In this document: piece by piece, positions 1-8,920 of the stretch
Layout of the letters: each line of letters begins with the position of its first letter
Numbering within the stretch: the first letter of the stretch is position 1
Position numbers and translations under genes: made by a program
Notes under the pieces: generated by a model
What the model was told of the DNA's origin: nothing
Seen by the model: only the letters and a program-made list of their open reading frames with translations
Database searches by the model: none
Source of the DNA: Bin80 sp965209015
GTDB taxonomy: Bacteria; Bacteroidota; Rhodothermia; Rhodothermales; Bin80
Reading direction: 5' to 3'
DNA length: 64,000 nt
NCBI GenBank assembly: GCA_965209015.1
Contig: OZ242367.1
Location: forward strand, 62,001-126,000

Positions 1-1383
1 CGCGCCCCGCACCCCCGCAACCGCACTCACATCTGAAATGTCCGCACCAAATCGTGGAGTAAAGCCGCCAGGAAAATCCTCATTGAATAGATAACACTGA
101 CCTTGGTACTCCGTGACAAAGGATTGAACAGCACCAAAGTCCGAATTAAGAGAAGGAAATTCCTTTAATTCTGAGCACTCAATCCCGTCATTTGGATCCA
201 AGTCTGCAACCGCTCTGATTGCATCGTCGCCAGATCCAAACCTGAAGATATTGGCCCGTGAGTTGGGACCCGAAGGCGGGCGAAGGAAGTAACTACCATT
301 ACCAGAACGTTGTCCGTACCCTCCGAACGCATAAAGGTTGGATGATTCGGTCAAGTCCAGTCTGGCGTTTACGAATCCCGTAATGGCATGATCAATATCC
401 GGGTTCCCCCAAACCTGCGCCGTTGGGGCAATTGGAAAGCCTTGACTCATCAAGTCTCTGGCATCTGCCCGATCTACAGAACGATTGGTAGGTTCCAAGT
501 TCCGATACTCCAGGCTGACATTTAAGAACCCCTTTTGCATCAATGGGAAGCCTGCATTAGCAGCAAAGGAAAGATAGCGGCCGTCACCTTCATGATATTG
601 CCCCACCTGTGATCGTACTAAGACACCATGATCCGCATCACGTAATTGTAAGTTGAAAACCCCAGCAACGGCATCTGCACCATACTGAGCAGACGCACCA
701 TCCCGCAACACTTCAAACTGCTTCACCGCAATCGCCGGTATCATGTTCATGTCGGGCCCCTGAGATCCAAGAATTAATGCACTGCCAAAAAGAGCAATAG
801 AACCAGAACGATGACGTCGTTTCCCGTTCACCAGTAAAATCGTGTTGTCAGGTGACAGTCCTCGTAGCGTAGGAGGACGAACAAATGTGGTTGATCCATC
901 TATCTCATGTCTCTGAACATTGTAGGATGGAATCTGGGAGCGGAGAATGTCGTCAATATCCGTGCTGGCAGTGCTCTGCAGGTCTCGAGGGGAAATCACA
1001 TCAATTGGCACAGATGAATCGGTCACGAGTCGGGGGAGGCGTCGTGTCCCAACAACAACCAATCCATCAATCTCTTCAATTGAGGGAACGAGCGCCACAT
1101 TCAGCATCCCCGCCGCTTCGCTAAACCCTACCCTCCGGGTCTCATATCCGATGAACGAGAATACCATAACGTCCTCCGGTGATTGCAGATTAAGCTCAAA
1201 CATTCCCTCTAAATTCGTCGTTGTTCCAATAGATGTCCCATCAATGAAGACCGTTACAGCCTCCATTGGATCACCGGTTTCGGCATCGGTCACGGTTCCG
1301 CGAACTGTAACCTGAGCTACGACAATATTTGCGGTGCACAGGGCATAGATCAGGAAGGAAAAGATCTTGTACATATTATCCAT
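1..1383 (-). CDS. TonB-dependent receptor, N-terminal part (runs off window edge)
   Basis: About 461 codons are open from an ATG at 1383 to the window start with no stop, so the gene is partial at its C-terminus. The N-terminus is a signal peptide. A carboxypeptidase-regulatory-like domain follows (VTVRGTVTDAETGDPMEAV, then a GTTTNLEG-type strand pattern and a FIGYET strand). Next comes a plug domain with the typical VLRDGASAQYGADAVAGV stretch, then the first barrel strands. The product would be an outer-membrane active transporter driven by TonB/ExbB/ExbD; the substrate cannot be read from this part. A second ATG (MYKIF) lies three codons in. Nothing looks broken in the visible part. Confidence 0.93.
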   Translation of the reverse strand, partial: MDNMYKIFSFLIYALCTANIVVAQVTVRGTVTDAETGDPMEAVTVFIDGTSIGTTTNLEGMFELNLQSPEDVMVFSFIGYETRRVGFSEAAGMLNVALVPSIEEIDGLVVVGTRRLPRLVTDSSVPIDVISPRDLQSTASTDIDDILRSQIPSYNVQRHEIDGSTTFVRPPTLRGLSPDNTILLVNGKRRHRSGSIALFGSALILGSQGPDMNMIPAIAVKQFEVLRDGASAQYGADAVAGVFNLQLRDADHGVLVRSQVGQYHEGDGRYLSFAANAGFPLMQKGFLNVSLEYRNLEPTNRSVDRADARDLMSQGFPIAPTAQVWGNPDIDHAITGFVNARLDLTESSNLYAFGGYGQRSGNGSYFLRPPSGPNSRANIFRFGSGDDAIRAVADLDPNDGIECSELKEFPSLNSDFGAVQSFVTEYQGQCYLFNEDFPGGFTPRFGADISDVSAVAGVRGA

Positions 1384-1474
1384 AATTATGAATCTACATA
1401 GTTAGTATACACTCCTGCAACCTTATGCAACCATTTTTCAACGGAAACCAGTCCCAGATTTCCTGAACGCGGAG

Positions 1475-1559
1475 CGGAGGGGGAGGGATTCGAACCCCCG
1501 GTACCTTTCAGTACGCTGGTTTTCAAGACCAGTGCATTCAACCACTCTGCCACCCCTCC
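1475..1559 (-). tRNA. tRNA-Ser (anticodon TGA)
   Basis: The reverse strand folds as a class II tRNA of 85 nt. The acceptor stem GGAGGGG pairs with CCCCTCC, the anticodon loop reads CTTGAAA with anticodon TGA, a long variable arm follows, and the T loop is GTTCGAATC. The discriminator base is G at 1475 and CCA is not encoded. It lies 43 bp upstream of a second tRNA-Ser on the same strand, so they may be co-transcribed. Confidence 0.95.
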
Positions 1560-1602
1560 GAGGCTTCACTCACCCACAAATTTAATTATCATTCCATGGC
1601 AG

Positions 1603-1690
1603 CGGAGAGGGTGGGATTCGAACCCACGATGAGCTGTTAACCCATACTCCCTTAGCAGGGGAGCGCCTTCAACCACTCGGCCACCTCTCC
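1603..1690 (-). tRNA. tRNA-Ser (anticodon GCT)
   Basis: An 88-nt class II tRNA on the reverse strand. The acceptor stem GGAGAGG pairs with CCTCTCC, the anticodon loop is CTGCTAA with anticodon GCT, and a long variable arm and GTTCGAATC T loop are present. The discriminator base is G and CCA is not encoded. It sits just downstream of the atpG stop, so it may be read through from the ATP synthase operon. Confidence 0.95.
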
Positions 1691-1722
1691 CAAGGATCAT
1701 AAGTCAGGATAAATCTAACCTA

Positions 1723-2646
1723 TCAACTTTCTTCTAACGCGTTTGCTCCGCTAATGATTTCCAGAATTTCCGTGGTAATCGCACTTTGACGGGCTCGATT
1801 ATACTGAAGGCGTAGGGCACCCAAGAGTTCCGTTGCATTGGCAGTGGCATTATCCATCGCAACCATTCGAGCTCCCTGTTCCGCAGCAGAAGATTCTAAT
1901 AGAGCATGCCAGATCTCAAAATTGACAAATCGAGGAACCAACGTATTTAAAATCTCGGGGGAGCTCGGTTCAAAGAGATAATCTGCGCGGTAACGTTCGT
2001 GTATTTCGGGAGTTACCAGATCTTCCTGTAACATTACTGGGGTACGAAACCGCTCTGGGGGAATTGGAATTAGGGGGGAAGCGATTCGGTTCTGTGCAAT
2101 GGTGTTTTTGAATTCATTGTAGACGAGCTTTACCTCATCCCAATGCCCCTGCAAAAATCCCTCAATGGCTAAGTCGCCAATATTGAGTGCAGTCGTGAAG
2201 CTGAGATCTCCGAAGGCACCACTTAGATCCGCCGCCATCTTGTATCCCCGCTTACCAAAGTACTCGGCCCCTTTGCGCCCTACTCCAATGATCTGAAGGG
2301 ACCCCTCGTCATAAAATCTGGCATAATCTGAGTTGATCAGGGTTTCTGCTGTCTTGATCACATTGCTATTGAAAGCACCCGCCAATCCACGATCTCCGGT
2401 GATAACAATCACTAGCACTCCTTCAACATGTTCGCGCTCACGTAATAGCGGATGTGCATCCACCGCTCCTTGGCTCTTGAGGTGCTCAATGATCTCCCCA
2501 ATCTTATAGGCGTAGGGTCTGGTGGCAAAGATACTTTCCTGAGCCCGGCGGAGCTTTGCAGCCGCAACCATCTTCATGGCCCGGGTAACTTGCTGCGTGT
2601 TCTGGACGGAGCCAATCCGTGAACGTATGTCTCGCAGGGTAGCCAT
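1723..2646 (-). CDS. atpG: F-type ATP synthase gamma subunit
   Basis: A 307-residue central stalk subunit of F1 that couples rotation of the c-ring to catalysis in alpha3beta3. The N-terminal helix (LRDIRSRIGSVQNTQQVTRA, then MKMVAAAKLRRAQ) and the C-terminal helix (ARMVAMDNATANA, then LQYNRARQSAITTEI) are the family signatures, and the length is normal. The ATG at 2646 overlaps the atpA stop by one base (TAATG), indicating translational coupling. It is the last gene of the atpI-B-E-F-H-A-G cluster; beta and epsilon are encoded about 27 kb away. Confidence 0.98.
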   Translation of the reverse strand: MATLRDIRSRIGSVQNTQQVTRAMKMVAAAKLRRAQESIFATRPYAYKIGEIIEHLKSQGAVDAHPLLREREHVEGVLVIVITGDRGLAGAFNSNVIKTAETLINSDYARFYDEGSLQIIGVGRKGAEYFGKRGYKMAADLSGAFGDLSFTTALNIGDLAIEGFLQGHWDEVKLVYNEFKNTIAQNRIASPLIPIPPERFRTPVMLQEDLVTPEIHERYRADYLFEPSSPEILNTLVPRFVNFEIWHALLESSAAEQGARMVAMDNATANATELLGALRLQYNRARQSAITTEILEIISGANALEES

Positions 2647-4241
2647 TAGGTTCGAGATGCGTACAGATCAACCAGTCGCTTGGCTTCCTCGACAAAAGCC
2701 TCCTTCGCCTCATTGGAAAGGACACCGGTATCTCGTATGCTGCCCAAAGCCTCTGACGCACGAACCCTGAGATTTTCCAGTAGTTCGGTTTCAAATTGAC
2801 GAATGTTAGATACATCAATGGTATCCAGGAGCCCCTCTCCACCGATAAAGATCATCGCGACCTGCTCTTCAACTGGGACAGGTGTGAACTGTCCTTGTTT
2901 GAGTAACTCTACAAGGCATTCCCCCCGGCGCAATTGCCGTTGCGTTGCTGGATCAAGGTCAGAACCAAACTTGGAGAAAGCCTCCAGAGCGCGGTATTGC
3001 GCTAAATCCAAGCGTAACATCCCAGCGGCTGACTTCATGGCCTTGATCTGTGCATTGCCCCCCACTCGACTGACAGAAATTCCAACATTGATCGCTGGTC
3101 GAATGCCGGCATTGAATAAATCAGGCTCTAAATAAATCTGTCCGTCTGTAATAGAAATTACATTGGTGGGAATGTACGCATCTACGGCTCCAGCTTGGGT
3201 TTCGATCACCGGGAGCGCCGTTAACGAGCCTCCTCCTTTGACCTGCCCTTTCAATGAGTCGGGCAGATCATTCATTTGGGCTGCAATCTCTTCACTCGCA
3301 GTGATCTTGGCGGCACGCTCCAAGAGACGGCTATGCAAGTAAAACACATCGCCTGGGTATGCCTCACGTCCAGGAGGGCGCCGAAGCAGAAGAGAAACTT
3401 GTCGGTATGCCACCGCCTGTTTGGATAGATCGTCAAAGATGACCAGCGCATGCCGTCCTGTATCTCGAAAATATTCACCGATACAAGCTCCTGCAAAGGG
3501 AGCAATAAACTGAAGTGGGGCGGCTACGGATGCCGGTGCATTCACAATGACCGTATAGTCCATAGCTCCATTCTCCTCCAGCGCACGAGCGACCTGTGCA
3601 ACCGTAGACGCTTTCTGTCCAATCGCCACATAGATACAGTAGACTGGTGCATCGGTCTCATGGGTTGAACGCTGGCTGATGATCGTATCAATCAGTACCG
3701 CAGTTTTTCCGGTTTGTCGGTCACCAATCACTAACTCTCTCTGACCGCGCCCGATCGGGATCATCGAATCAATCGCCTTGATTCCGGTAACGAGTGGCTC
3801 AGATACCGGCTGGCGATAGATCACCCCAGGCGCTTTACGCTCAAGAGGCATTTCGCAGGTTTCCCCGGTGAGCGCACCTTTGCCATCAAGTACCTCTCCC
3901 AGTGGATTAATTACCCGACCAAGCATGCTCTCAGATACCTGAATGGATGCAATTCGACGCGTCCGACGTGCCTGATCTCCCTCTTTCACCTCCTGAACTT
4001 CCCCAAAGAGAACTGCCCCGACATTGTCCTCTTCCAAGTTCAAAACCATCCCGGTAACATTCCGTTCAGGGAACACAATCAACTCCCCCGCCTGTACTTG
4101 AGACAAACCGTAGAGTCTGGCAATGCCATCACCTACCTGGAGGACAGTACCAACCTCGTACACATCTGTTTCGGACTCAAAGCCACCAAGCTCCTGTCTG
4201 AGTAGAGCTGTAACTTCGTCCGGTCGTATAGCCGTTGTCAT
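2646..4241 (-). CDS. atpA: F-type ATP synthase alpha subunit
   Basis: A 531-residue F1 alpha subunit, the non-catalytic nucleotide-binding subunit. The Walker A loop GDRQTGKT is at residues 173-180, and the conserved ALVIFDDLSKQAVAYRQ stretch is present and complete. The length is slightly above the usual 500-515 residues. It lies between atpH (15-bp gap) and atpG (1-bp overlap) in the same operon. Confidence 0.98.
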   Translation of the reverse strand: MTTAIRPDEVTALLRQELGGFESETDVYEVGTVLQVGDGIARLYGLSQVQAGELIVFPERNVTGMVLNLEEDNVGAVLFGEVQEVKEGDQARRTRRIASIQVSESMLGRVINPLGEVLDGKGALTGETCEMPLERKAPGVIYRQPVSEPLVTGIKAIDSMIPIGRGQRELVIGDRQTGKTAVLIDTIISQRSTHETDAPVYCIYVAIGQKASTVAQVARALEENGAMDYTVIVNAPASVAAPLQFIAPFAGACIGEYFRDTGRHALVIFDDLSKQAVAYRQVSLLLRRPPGREAYPGDVFYLHSRLLERAAKITASEEIAAQMNDLPDSLKGQVKGGGSLTALPVIETQAGAVDAYIPTNVISITDGQIYLEPDLFNAGIRPAINVGISVSRVGGNAQIKAMKSAAGMLRLDLAQYRALEAFSKFGSDLDPATQRQLRRGECLVELLKQGQFTPVPVEEQVAMIFIGGEGLLDTIDVSNIRQFETELLENLRVRASEALGSIRDTGVLSNEAKEAFVEEAKRLVDLYASRT

Positions 4242-4256
4242 TTCATCATTATTTTG

Positions 4257-4790
4257 TTAAGCCTGCTGCTGCAGGCAGTCTTGAAGCAGCGAAAGCTGGT
4301 GCCGTACGCTGCCATCAAATATCGTGTCTCCAATTTCTATCACAATTCCACCCATCAGGGTCGGTTCTTCGTTGACCTCAAGACGAACGGTACGTTTCAA
4401 TCGAGCACTCAGAACATTTTGCAACCGGTTCTTTTCCTCTTGAGACAACTCTGAATGTACACGCGCATGCACCAGCATAATCCCTTGCGCCTCATCAGAC
4501 AGGACCTGAAATCGTGCAAGAATATCGTTAAGCAGAGATTCTCTTCCACGCTGAACAAGCATCTCTAAGAAACGCAGAGACACCGCGTGGACACGCTCCT
4601 TGAAGAGAGTTTGCAGAATCGCAGATTTTTTCCGCCGCGGAATGACCGGACTTTTGAGCAATTGCTGCAATTCCAGAGAGCCAGCCAGAGTTTCCCTGAT
4701 CAGCTCCATATCAGCAGTGACCGAGGCTGTATTTGCAGCCTCGTCGTAAAGTGCCTGAGCGTAACGCTGGGCAACCATGGAAGAAGTCAT
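4257..4790 (-). CDS. atpH: F-type ATP synthase delta subunit
   Basis: A 177-residue delta (OSCP-like) subunit of the peripheral stalk. The family features are visible: an N-terminal helical bundle beginning VAQRYAQALYDEA, and a C-terminal part with the pattern RTVRLEVNEEPTLMGGIVIE then IGDTIFDGSVRHQL. Its ATG overlaps the atpF stop by 4 bp (ATGA type), a sign of coupled translation. Confidence 0.96.
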   Translation of the reverse strand: MTSSMVAQRYAQALYDEAANTASVTADMELIRETLAGSLELQQLLKSPVIPRRKKSAILQTLFKERVHAVSLRFLEMLVQRGRESLLNDILARFQVLSDEAQGIMLVHARVHSELSQEEKNRLQNVLSARLKRTVRLEVNEEPTLMGGIVIEIGDTIFDGSVRHQLSLLQDCLQQQA

Positions 4791-5320
4791 GCCTGATAGC
4801 TAGGAGGCGCAGTTCCTTCTGCCGTAGTGAGTTCGTCAATGAATCGACCAACGAGTGCCTGTTGTCGCGAGATATTCAGGTTTTCCCGCAGTACTTTCTC
4901 TGCAACCAGAATCGCAAGGTCTGCTACTTCGCTCCGCAAGGTCTGCAGTGCACGTTCCTTATCTCGTTCAATCTCTTCTTGTGCTTGTTCACGAAGGGCG
5001 GTGATTTCTTCGCGTGTACGCTGCACCTGTTGATCTCGTAGTTGCTGTGCTTCCTCTCTTGCTTTACGGAGCAGACGTTGGGCATCCTGTTCCGTCTGTC
5101 GTTGAGCCTGAGCATTGGCATCCTGCAAGCGCCTGCTCTCGGCAAGCGCTTCCTCAGCCCGGTTCATAGAGGATGCGATGGTTTCCTCACGCTCCGACAA
5201 TGCCGAAGTGATTGGACCCCACGCATACTTGCGAAGAAGTAGTAAAGTGACCAGAAATACCACAGCCAGCCAAACAACTAAGCCGACATTGGCACTCAGT
5301 AAATCTGCAGCGAGCACCAT
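4787..5320 (-). CDS. atpF: F-type ATP synthase b subunit
   Basis: A 177-residue b subunit of the peripheral stalk. One N-terminal membrane helix (about residues 10-30, VGLVVWLAVVFLVTLLLL) is followed by a long charged coiled coil rich in E, R, Q and A that runs nearly to the end. Length and layout are normal. It overlaps atpH by 4 bp and follows atpE after 9 bp. Confidence 0.96.
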   Translation of the reverse strand: MVLAADLLSANVGLVVWLAVVFLVTLLLLRKYAWGPITSALSEREETIASSMNRAEEALAESRRLQDANAQAQRQTEQDAQRLLRKAREEAQQLRDQQVQRTREEITALREQAQEEIERDKERALQTLRSEVADLAILVAEKVLRENLNISRQQALVGRFIDELTTAEGTAPPSYQA

Positions 5321-5329
5321 GATGAAGAT

Positions 5330-5557
5330 CTACTTAAAGGCAAGAATAAAGGAAATTACCAGTCCAAACAGTGCAACTCCCTCAATCAGGGCCGCCGCAA
5401 TAATCATGGTGGTTCGAATATCATTGGTCGCCTCGGGTTGGCGGGCAGTACCCTCCATAGCAGGACCGGCTAGTCGGCCAATACCGAGTCCGGTGCCGAT
5501 GGCGACGAGTCCAGTGCCGATTCCGGCACCGAGGAATGCAAGAGCTTGTGGTTCCAT
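5330..5557 (-). CDS. atpE: F-type ATP synthase c subunit
   Basis: A 75-residue, two-helix hairpin proteolipid. Helix 1 has the glycine-rich GAGIGTGLVAIGTGLGIG pattern, the polar loop has the conserved R-Q-P (residues 39-41), and helix 2 carries the ion-binding carboxylate Glu59 in AALIEGVALFG. The residues after Glu59 are Gly-Val rather than Ser/Thr, and helix 1 lacks the Gln seen in sodium-binding rotors, so a proton-coupled rotor is the likelier reading (inference from motif). Confidence 0.97.
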   Translation of the reverse strand: MEPQALAFLGAGIGTGLVAIGTGLGIGRLAGPAMEGTARQPEATNDIRTTMIIAAALIEGVALFGLVISFILAFK

Positions 5558-5589
5558 GGGTAAAAAAGTTTAAAGGATAGTGGATATAC

Positions 5590-6681
5590 TTAGTGAGCCT
5601 CACTGTGCGAATGGTCGGCAATCGCCATCCCAATGAACAGTGCAGACAGGATCGTGAATATGTAAGCTTGAATGAATGCGATCAGTATCTCAAGACCCAT
5701 GACGAATAGGGTGAATGCCAAACTGATCGGAACGACGGCATATCCAACGGCTTCACCAAATAGCTGCGTGAACGTAAAGATCATTCCTATCAGACTGAGA
5801 ATCACCAAGTGACCTGCGGTGAGGTTGGCAAAAAGTCGGATCGCAAGGGCGATTGGTTTGGTGAAAAGTCCCATGATCTCCGTTGGAATCAAGAGAAATT
5901 TAACAGCAACCGGCATATCTGGTGGCCAGAATACATGTTTCCAATGATCTCTGGATCCATTGACCTGAGTCAACACGAACGTGAACGTAGCCAAAACGGC
6001 GGTAATGTTCAGGTTGGATGTAGCCGTTGCACCGAAAGGAACAAGGCCCAACAAGTTGCACGTTAGGATAAAGAAAAATGCAGTCAACAGGTACGGTAAG
6101 AATCGCTGGTAGTTATTTTTGCCAAGATTCGGGATAGCAATGTCATCCCGAACAAAAACAACCAGCGTTTCAAACAGGTTTTGAAGGAGTCCTTGGGGAG
6201 CACTGGTACGCCCGATCCCGCGCTTATATTTATTCGCTAGATTTAGGAAAAAGATCAGTAAAATCCCAGAGGCAATCAGCGCAAAGACCAGATGCTTTGT
6301 GATGGATAAATCCAGCACAACCTCCCCGGCACTCGCTACCAATATGGCATCCAGATGCTTGCCCTCTGCAATCTTGCTATTGAGATCTGTTGGAGTATCC
6401 GAATGTGTCTCTTCGCCATCGTGGAATTCGGCATGCATTTCACCAGAGAGAAGAGCCTGCTTTGTCGACCAGTATGCTCGCAGACCATAGCCGGCAGATT
6501 CACTTCGGACAATGAAGATCCTGGGCAATTCTACCTTAGCAAAGGGAAGAAAATCTAGATAATATCCGTCGGCCGTATGATGAACCGCATCAAATCCTTC
6601 ATCATCAGCAGCCACACTATTAGGGGGTGCCAATAGTGCGGCGAAGCAAAGGATATAAGCGCAGCAGTAGATCGTACGCAT
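5590..6681 (-). CDS. atpB: F-type ATP synthase a subunit
   Basis: A 363-residue a subunit of Fo that forms the ion half-channels. The start at 6681 is chosen because this ATG overlaps the stop of the upstream gene by one base (TAATG) and gives a good signal peptide (MRTIYCCAYILCFAALLAPP). An in-frame upstream start at 6702 adds seven residues and is less likely. After the signal comes a roughly 90-residue periplasmic stretch common in Bacteroidota AtpB, then the membrane core with the conserved Arg in PIALAIRLFANLTAGH and a final helix with FIQAYIFTILSALFIGMA. Confidence 0.96.
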   Translation of the reverse strand: MRTIYCCAYILCFAALLAPPNSVAADDEGFDAVHHTADGYYLDFLPFAKVELPRIFIVRSESAGYGLRAYWSTKQALLSGEMHAEFHDGEETHSDTPTDLNSKIAEGKHLDAILVASAGEVVLDLSITKHLVFALIASGILLIFFLNLANKYKRGIGRTSAPQGLLQNLFETLVVFVRDDIAIPNLGKNNYQRFLPYLLTAFFFILTCNLLGLVPFGATATSNLNITAVLATFTFVLTQVNGSRDHWKHVFWPPDMPVAVKFLLIPTEIMGLFTKPIALAIRLFANLTAGHLVILSLIGMIFTFTQLFGEAVGYAVVPISLAFTLFVMGLEILIAFIQAYIFTILSALFIGMAIADHSHSEAH

Positions 6682-6953
6682 TAATTGTGATAAATTAACC
6701 AAGTGATTTCACCGAAAATCCCAATTAGGACCACAAGCAAGAAGGCACCCGTGAGTACAAGAAGTCCAACAGAAAACAGTTGAGTGATGACGAACAACAC
6801 AACGAGGGCTACGAACATGCGCAACACCATTCCACCTATTACAATGGGGACAAACTTGGATGTGTTCTGAGAAACCTTAACAACCAGCAACCCTGCGCAA
6901 GTGTAGCTCAAGCCCAAAAGGATCCCCACTAGAGCGCTCCATCCCGAACTCAT
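6681..6953 (-). CDS. AtpI-like small membrane protein of the ATP synthase operon
   Basis: A 90-residue, almost wholly hydrophobic protein with three or four predicted membrane segments. Its position immediately before atpB with a one-base stop/start overlap matches AtpI, the ATP synthase assembly or c-ring helper protein. The sequence itself is weakly distinctive, so the call rests mainly on position, size and hydrophobicity. Confidence 0.75.
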   Translation of the reverse strand: MSSGWSALVGILLGLSYTCAGLLVVKVSQNTSKFVPIVIGGMVLRMFVALVVLFVITQLFSVGLLVLTGAFLLVVLIGIFGEITWLIYHN

Positions 6954-7279
6954 TCCTGCATAAACGAAATTTACAAAACTTAAGTGCGAATAAGATCAAA
7001 TTTTGGATGAATTATCCATGTAGATTCCCTTGAATGCGAATGCACTAGATCCAGGAAAAAACCACAGATGAAGCAACCAATACCAGCAAAAAACACTTAT
7101 AACGCTTCAACGCCAAAACGTTCGCACATTTCTGTCCAGAAATTGAGAAGGGTAATATTCTGACCTTATGGTTGAAGTCCCTGATCTGGGAGGCTTTAAC
7201 TCTATCCTTTAACGTCAATTGATCTGAGCGATCCGTGGTGGAATAAACAACTGAGAGAGCAAGAAGAGGGAATTAAGTT
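6954..7279. other. intergenic gap upstream of the atpI-B-E-F-H-A-G cluster
   Basis: No convincing coding frame is visible in this 326-bp AT-rich gap. It separates the AtpZ-like gene from the atpI-like gene, all on the minus strand, so it probably holds the promoter of the main ATP synthase operon. I cannot place the promoter from sequence alone. Confidence 0.5.
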
Positions 7280-7489
7280 TTAGGATCTCTTATTTGCAAT
7301 GTGAATCAGCCGAACAAAGACACAAACCATCCCGAGCATTGCGCCAACCAAAATAAGCCATGGGGTGGTTCCAAAAAACTCATCTAAGAGGTAGCCAACA
7401 ACTGCAAATGCAGCCATGGTCATGCCCACTTGCATACCGAGACTAAGATAGGGTGATGCCTCACGCAGGCTGTTCTGCCAACTGCTCAT
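7280..7489 (-). CDS. AtpZ/AtpI-family membrane protein
   Basis: A 69-residue protein with two membrane helices: about residues 12-35 with GMQVGMTMAAFAVVGYLLDE, then TPWLILVGAMLGMVCVFVRL. The G-x-x-x-G helix, the YLLDEFFGTTPW loop and the second helix are typical of the AtpZ/AtpI-like putative F1Fo assembly family. The start at 7489 (MSSWQN) is preferred over longer in-frame starts inside the upstream gene; it gives a 29-bp overlap with the bactofilin gene, which implies coupling. It is separated from the atp operon by 326 bp. Confidence 0.85.
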   Translation of the reverse strand: MSSWQNSLREASPYLSLGMQVGMTMAAFAVVGYLLDEFFGTTPWLILVGAMLGMVCVFVRLIHIANKRS

Positions 7490-7889
7490 TTGTCGTTTCG
7501 GATGATGGAACAAAGTCCTCTGAAGCGGCGGAATGCTTGGATCCCATAAGGCATTCGCCATTGAACGTGGCTCCCTCTTCAATGACCAGACGTTCTGCTT
7601 GTATGTTGCCCTGCACATTTGAACAACTGGTTAGGAGCGCCTTTTTCGTCGCAGTGAGATCTCCCTCCACTGTCCCGATCACGGTGATATTCTCTGCCTG
7701 AATTGATCCATTCACGAATCCTTTTTCCGTTACAACAACAGTCCCTCCAACCTTTAGATCACCTTCAAACCGCCCACCTAGTCGGGTATCCGATTCGGTA
7801 ACTAAACTGCCCTTGACTGTGGTTTCATCTGATATTAAATTCAGGTTCGCGGGAGATACTGTCTCGGTAAAACCTTGGAATTTCGCCAT
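7461..7889 (-). CDS. bactofilin-type polymer-forming cytoskeletal protein
   Basis: A 142-residue protein with one bactofilin (DUF583) beta-helix. It shows repeating hydrophobic/glycine strands such as VKGSLVTESDTRLGGRFEGD, LKVGGTVVVTEKGFVNGSI and AENITVIGTVEGDLTA, flanked by short disordered tails. Bactofilins self-assemble without nucleotide and often localise cell-wall hydrolases. The next upstream gene is a membrane-anchored M23 peptidase, the classical partnership for cell-shape control. Confidence 0.93.
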   Translation of the reverse strand: MAKFQGFTETVSPANLNLISDETTVKGSLVTESDTRLGGRFEGDLKVGGTVVVTEKGFVNGSIQAENITVIGTVEGDLTATKKALLTSCSNVQGNIQAERLVIEEGATFNGECLMGSKHSAASEDFVPSSETTNEQLAEQPA

Positions 7890-7954
7890 TTCGTTCTTGA
7901 ATAGATAAGATTTTAGAGGCTGGTATTAAACAAAAGAAATTACGAGAAAAGATA

Positions 7955-8920
7955 TTAATAGCCTAGGAAATAGCTTGCCGGATCCTGTGCCAGACCATTA
8001 TTCCACAACTCAAAATGGAGATGCGGTCCAGTAGAATACTCGCCGGAGTCTCCGCTCACTGCAATGCCCTCCCGAAGACGGACACGATCTCCTGTACGTT
8101 TCAATAGACGCTGATTATGTTTATAGACGGAAACGTATCCGTCGGCATGTTGTACAGCAATGGTATGCCCCCCTTCATAGGTCCAGTCCGAAAAAATAAC
8201 GTATCCATCCCCAATACAGCGAACGATCGACCCCTCGCTGGTGGCAATATCAACGGCATAGTGGCCCCCTTCGGCATCAAATCCACGCGTGAAAATCCCT
8301 TGCACAGGGGGTAAAACGGGGAGTTGGAGACTGGCTAAATAATTGTGTGATGTCGGTAGTGGTGAGACCAATGAGAGATTTCCGCTTGGAATCCACCCAT
8401 TAGGAGGGGCTGGCTGAAAAGATCCGCCCGTAGGTGAAAATTTTGGGGATAGACTCGAACTGGGGGAGTCTTGGAGCGGAGCACTTGATAGATTGACTGG
8501 CACAGGAGTGACCGTGAAGGAAGAGTCAATATCCCCAGACAAAAGACGCTGGATATTCGTAATGTACTGCGTCTGCAGAGTTAGTGAATCTGCTATCTCT
8601 TGCAAGCGTATAGAGGTTAGTACAGAATTCTGATGAAGTTCTCGGGTGTTAAACTGAGGGATCAGACCGCGCGAAAGACCTAATATGACGACCCCAACTA
8701 CCAAACATGTATAGATTAGAAGTGCTATGGACATTGTCGTGCCCAAACGAAATTGACGAGGAAGGAACCGGCGGTACGACCCTAACCTGGAACCTCTCCA
8801 AATCATTATCTGGGGCTCAATCCCAGAATTCCTCAGGATCTCCCGCCAGAATACTGCGAATTCTCGGAGATCCCGAAAGATACGGGAATTCTCGAATCGC
8901 TTACCGGAAAACAATTTCAT
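7955..8920 (-). CDS. membrane-anchored M23 (LytM) family metallopeptidase
   Basis: About 321 residues. It has a cytoplasmic N-terminus, one membrane helix (TTMSIALLIYTCLVVGVVIL), a Ser/Pro-rich linker and a C-terminal LytM domain. The zinc-site motifs are visible as GGHYAVDIA (HxxxD) and GPHLHFELW (HxH). The likely role is peptidoglycan or glycan-peptide endopeptidase or a scaffold in the periplasm. The start at 8920 (MKLFSG) overlaps the DUF721 gene by 20 bp; an in-frame start at 8947 would overlap it by 47 bp. Adjacency to the bactofilin gene suggests a shared role in cell-wall shaping. Confidence 0.92.
   Translation of the reverse strand: MKLFSGKRFENSRIFRDLREFAVFWREILRNSGIEPQIMIWRGSRLGSYRRFLPRQFRLGTTMSIALLIYTCLVVGVVILGLSRGLIPQFNTRELHQNSVLTSIRLQEIADSLTLQTQYITNIQRLLSGDIDSSFTVTPVPVNLSSAPLQDSPSSSLSPKFSPTGGSFQPAPPNGWIPSGNLSLVSPLPTSHNYLASLQLPVLPPVQGIFTRGFDAEGGHYAVDIATSEGSIVRCIGDGYVIFSDWTYEGGHTIAVQHADGYVSVYKHNQRLLKRTGDRVRLREGIAVSGDSGEYSTGPHLHFELWNNGLAQDPASYFLGY

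Noticed and set aside
2504..3668. Short frames on both strands inside atpA and atpG
   Set aside because: They overlap strongly conserved ATP synthase genes and show no family features of their own.
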